DNA of 53,789 bases from contig NZ_CAMRAN010000028.1 in NCBI RefSeq assembly GCF_947039875.1, positions 1 through 53,789 of the forward strand. The letters are read 5' to 3'. Positions within the stretch are counted from its first letter, which is position 1, and every line of letters starts with the position of its first letter. The notes below the pieces were generated by a model. It was not told where the DNA came from, ran no database searches, and was given only the letters and a program-made list of their open reading frames with translations. The stretch comes from an uncultured Photobacterium sp. (GTDB lineage Bacteria > Pseudomonadota > Gammaproteobacteria > Enterobacterales > Vibrionaceae). Positions 52,114 to 53,789 of the stretch are shown here, piece after piece. A program made the position numbers and the translations under genes.

Positions 52114-52189
52114 TGGTGGCCCCTCCCAGACTTGAACTGGGGACCAAGCGATTATGAGTCGCCTGCTCTAACCACTGAGCTAAGGGGCC
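52114..52189 (-). tRNA. tRNA-Ile (CAT anticodon, lysidine-modified type)
   Basis: The 76-base minus-strand gene starts GGCCCCTTAGCTCAGTGG and ends with an encoded CCA (52116-52114). The anticodon CAT lies at 52156-52154 in a loop CTCATAA. The body closely follows E. coli ileX/ileY, whose C34 is converted to lysidine by TilS so that it reads AUA; it is not tRNA-Met. Its place next to rpoD matches ileX in E. coli. Confidence 0.93.
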
Positions 52190-52318
52190 ATATGCGGAAA
52201 ATTATAGGGGATGGGATCGTACTTGTCTAGTGATTAATGCTATAAAATCGTTTGTTTTTTCAACAGTTAGATGTGTTTTATGGACTTATTCACAATTCAA
52301 TATTGCTATGACCGATAA

Positions 52319-52350
52319 TAAAAAAGCGAGCTCGAGGCTCGCTTTTTTTT
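52319..52350 (-). terminator. Terminator of rpoD
   Basis: AAAAGCGAGC and GCTCGCTTTT pair around a short TCGAG loop, with A and T runs on both flanks. It lies about 20 bases after the rpoD stop. Confidence 0.88.
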
Positions 52351-52371
52351 CGATAATGTTATCGAGTTTAC

Positions 52372-53789
52372 TTATTCATCAAGGAAACTACGAAGTACGT
52401 CTGAACGGCTTGGATGACGTAATTTACGTAATGCTTTCGCTTCAATCTGACGAATACGCTCACGAGTAACATCAAATTGCTTACCCACTTCTTCTAGCGT
52501 GTGGTCGGTATTCATATCGATACCAAAACGCATACGAAGTACTTTTGCTTCACGTGGCGTTAGCCCAGCAAGTACGTCGTTAGTTGCCGCGCGTAAGTTA
52601 GTTGCAGTTGCAGCATCCATTGGAAGTTGAAGTGTTGTATCTTCAATAAAATCGCCTAGGTGTGAATCTTCATCATCACCGATAGGGGTTTCCATTGAGA
52701 TTGGTTCTTTAGCAATTTTCAGTACTTTGCGGATTTTGTCTTCCGGCATTTGCATGCGTTCAGCCAATTCCTCTGGTAATGGCTCACGACCCATTTCTTG
52801 AAGCATCTGGCGTGAGATACGATTCAATTTATTAATGGTTTCAATCATATGCACAGGAATACGAATAGTACGTGCCTGGTCAGCGATTGAGCGAGTGATT
52901 GCCTGACGGATCCACCATGTTGCGTACGTTGAGAATTTGTAACCACGACGGTATTCAAATTTATCAACCGCTTTCATTAGGCCGATGTTACCTTCTTGGA
53001 TCAGATCCAAGAATTGTAGACCACGGTTGGTGTATTTTTTAGCGATAGAGATTACAAGACGTAAGTTTGCTTCAACCATCTCTTTTTTCGCACGGCGCGC
53101 TTTTGCTTCACCGATTGACATGCGACGGCTGATGTCTTTGATTCGCTCAATAGATAGACCCGTTTCTTGCTCAAGAATGCGCAGCTTTAACGTTGAACGA
53201 CGAAGATCTTCTTCATAGTTCTTTAAACGTTCAGCATATGGTTTGCCTGAGTTTAGTGCGGTATCAATCCAATCGCTGTTTGATTCATTGCCTGCAAATA
53301 AGCTAATGAATGTTTTCTTTGGCATTTTGCTGTTATCAACACACATACGCATGATAAGACGCTCGTTAGTGCGAACTTTATCCATTGAGTCACGTAGTGA
53401 GCTAACTAGACGATCAAATTGCTTTGGAATTAGACGGAATTGCTTGAAGATTTCTGACAACTCTTCAACGGCAACTTCAGTTGTTGCGTGTTGACGACCA
53501 TTAGTATTAATAGCTAAGGCCATTTTTTCATAGGATTGGCGAAGCTCTAAGAACTTTTCACGTGCCAATTCTGGGTCGATGCTGCCATCGTCTTCTTCTT
53601 CGTCTTCACTATCGTTGTCATCGTCGTCATCGTCTTCAAGATCTTTATCTTCATCTTCAAGATCGGTTTCGCTTAGCTCTGAGCCAATGTGTGTTGCTGT
53701 TGGTGCTGCAGTAGCTTCTTCGTTTGGATCAACAAAGCCTGAAATGATATCAGTTAGACGAAGTTCATCGGCTTCAACTTTGTCAAACT
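52372..53789 (-). CDS. rpoD: RpoD, primary sigma-70 factor (5' part outside window)
   Basis: RpoD is the housekeeping sigma factor. The visible 472 residues lack region 1.1 start and the initiator Met, which lie beyond the right edge. They begin in the variable part with a very acidic stretch (53590-53660; DDDDDDND and SEDEEEDDG). The non-conserved region follows, then region 2 ([54 protein letters not shown]), region 3, and region 4 with the helix-turn-helix [21 protein letters not shown]. It ends in the normal [10 protein letters not shown]. Confidence 0.98.
   Translation of the reverse strand, partial: FDKVEADELRLTDIISGFVDPNEEATAAPTATHIGSELSETDLEDEDKDLEDDDDDDNDSEDEEEDDGSIDPELAREKFLELRQSYEKMALAINTNGRQHATTEVAVEELSEIFKQFRLIPKQFDRLVSSLRDSMDKVRTNERLIMRMCVDNSKMPKKTFISLFAGNESNSDWIDTALNSGKPYAERLKNYEEDLRRSTLKLRILEQETGLSIERIKDISRRMSIGEAKARRAKKEMVEANLRLVISIAKKYTNRGLQFLDLIQEGNIGLMKAVDKFEYRRGYKFSTYATWWIRQAITRSIADQARTIRIPVHMIETINKLNRISRQMLQEMGREPLPEELAERMQMPEDKIRKVLKIAKEPISMETPIGDDEDSHLGDFIEDTTLQLPMDAATATNLRAATNDVLAGLTPREAKVLRMRFGIDMNTDHTLEEVGKQFDVTRERIRQIEAKALRKLRHPSRSDVLRSFLDE

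Noticed and set aside
52114..52189. Calling the CAT-anticodon tRNA a tRNA-Met
   Set aside because: The body and acceptor sequence match the ileX/ileY tRNA-Ile type rather than elongator or initiator tRNA-Met.
52006..52230. Open frame of 74 codons on the plus strand
   Set aside because: It reads antisense through tRNA-Ile and its terminator, so it is an artefact.
52230..52469. Open frame of 79 codons on the plus strand
   Set aside because: It crosses the rpoD terminator and the 3' end of rpoD antisense; no sign of a real protein.

Overview
The window is a stretch of chromosomal core genome from a gammaproteobacterium of the Vibrionaceae, most likely Photobacterium or a close relative. It is AT-rich by eye. 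Gene order (folA-apaH-apaG-rsmA-pdxA-surA-lptD-djlA-rluA-rapA; ispB divergent from rplU-rpmA-DMT transporter-obgE; argR divergent from mdh; leuABCD near ilvIH; tRNA-Ile(CAU) beside rpoD) follows the enterobacterial/vibrio pattern. The species call is an inference from remembered protein similarity. I see no phage, insertion sequence, CRISPR array, resistance or secretion cluster.

Layout. 1-1190: the 3' end of a tRNA-Asp gene with its terminator, a decayed second tRNA-Asp copy and a frameshifted TIGR03899-type gene. 1190-7337: ytfK, then the tamA-tamB envelope translocation/assembly pair. 7419-13610: ppa with a secreted rhodanese, fbp divergent from mpl-ubiX, argR divergent from mdh. 13704-20053: a small unknown gene, ispB, rplU-rpmA, a YhbE-type transporter, obgE, the split exporter yjjP-yjjB and folA. 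20119-27081: the leftward cluster lptD-surA-pdxA-rsmA-apaG-apaH (outer-membrane biogenesis, vitamin B6, ribosome maturation, Ap4A hydrolysis). 27252-34711: djlA, a 2-hydroxyacid dehydrogenase, rluA, rapA and a PIN-PhoH protein. 34790-38350: thiBPQ under a TPP riboswitch. 38377-49124: a DUF547 protein, leuABCD with a leucine attenuator, an acyl-CoA synthetase with a FabR-like operator, and ilvIH with a probable branched-chain leader peptide. 49198-53789: a GntR/FCD regulator, pykF with an unusual hairpin leader, tRNA-Ile(CAU), and rpoD running off the right edge.

How the genes work together. IlvIH makes acetolactate for the valine/isoleucine route, whose 2-ketoisovalerate feeds LeuABCD. Both operons appear to be read through amino-acid-sensing leaders. 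ThiBPQ imports thiamine, the precursor of the cofactor of IlvI. SurA and LptD, and TamA/TamB, serve the outer membrane. The coding content is ordinary. The items worth a second look are regulatory or signs of decay: the ilvIH leader ORF, the leu attenuator, the FabR-like palindrome, the overlapping terminator-like hairpins before pykF, the decayed tRNA and TIGR03899 gene, and the apparent absence of leuO and msrA from their usual places. No previously undescribed multi-gene system was found.
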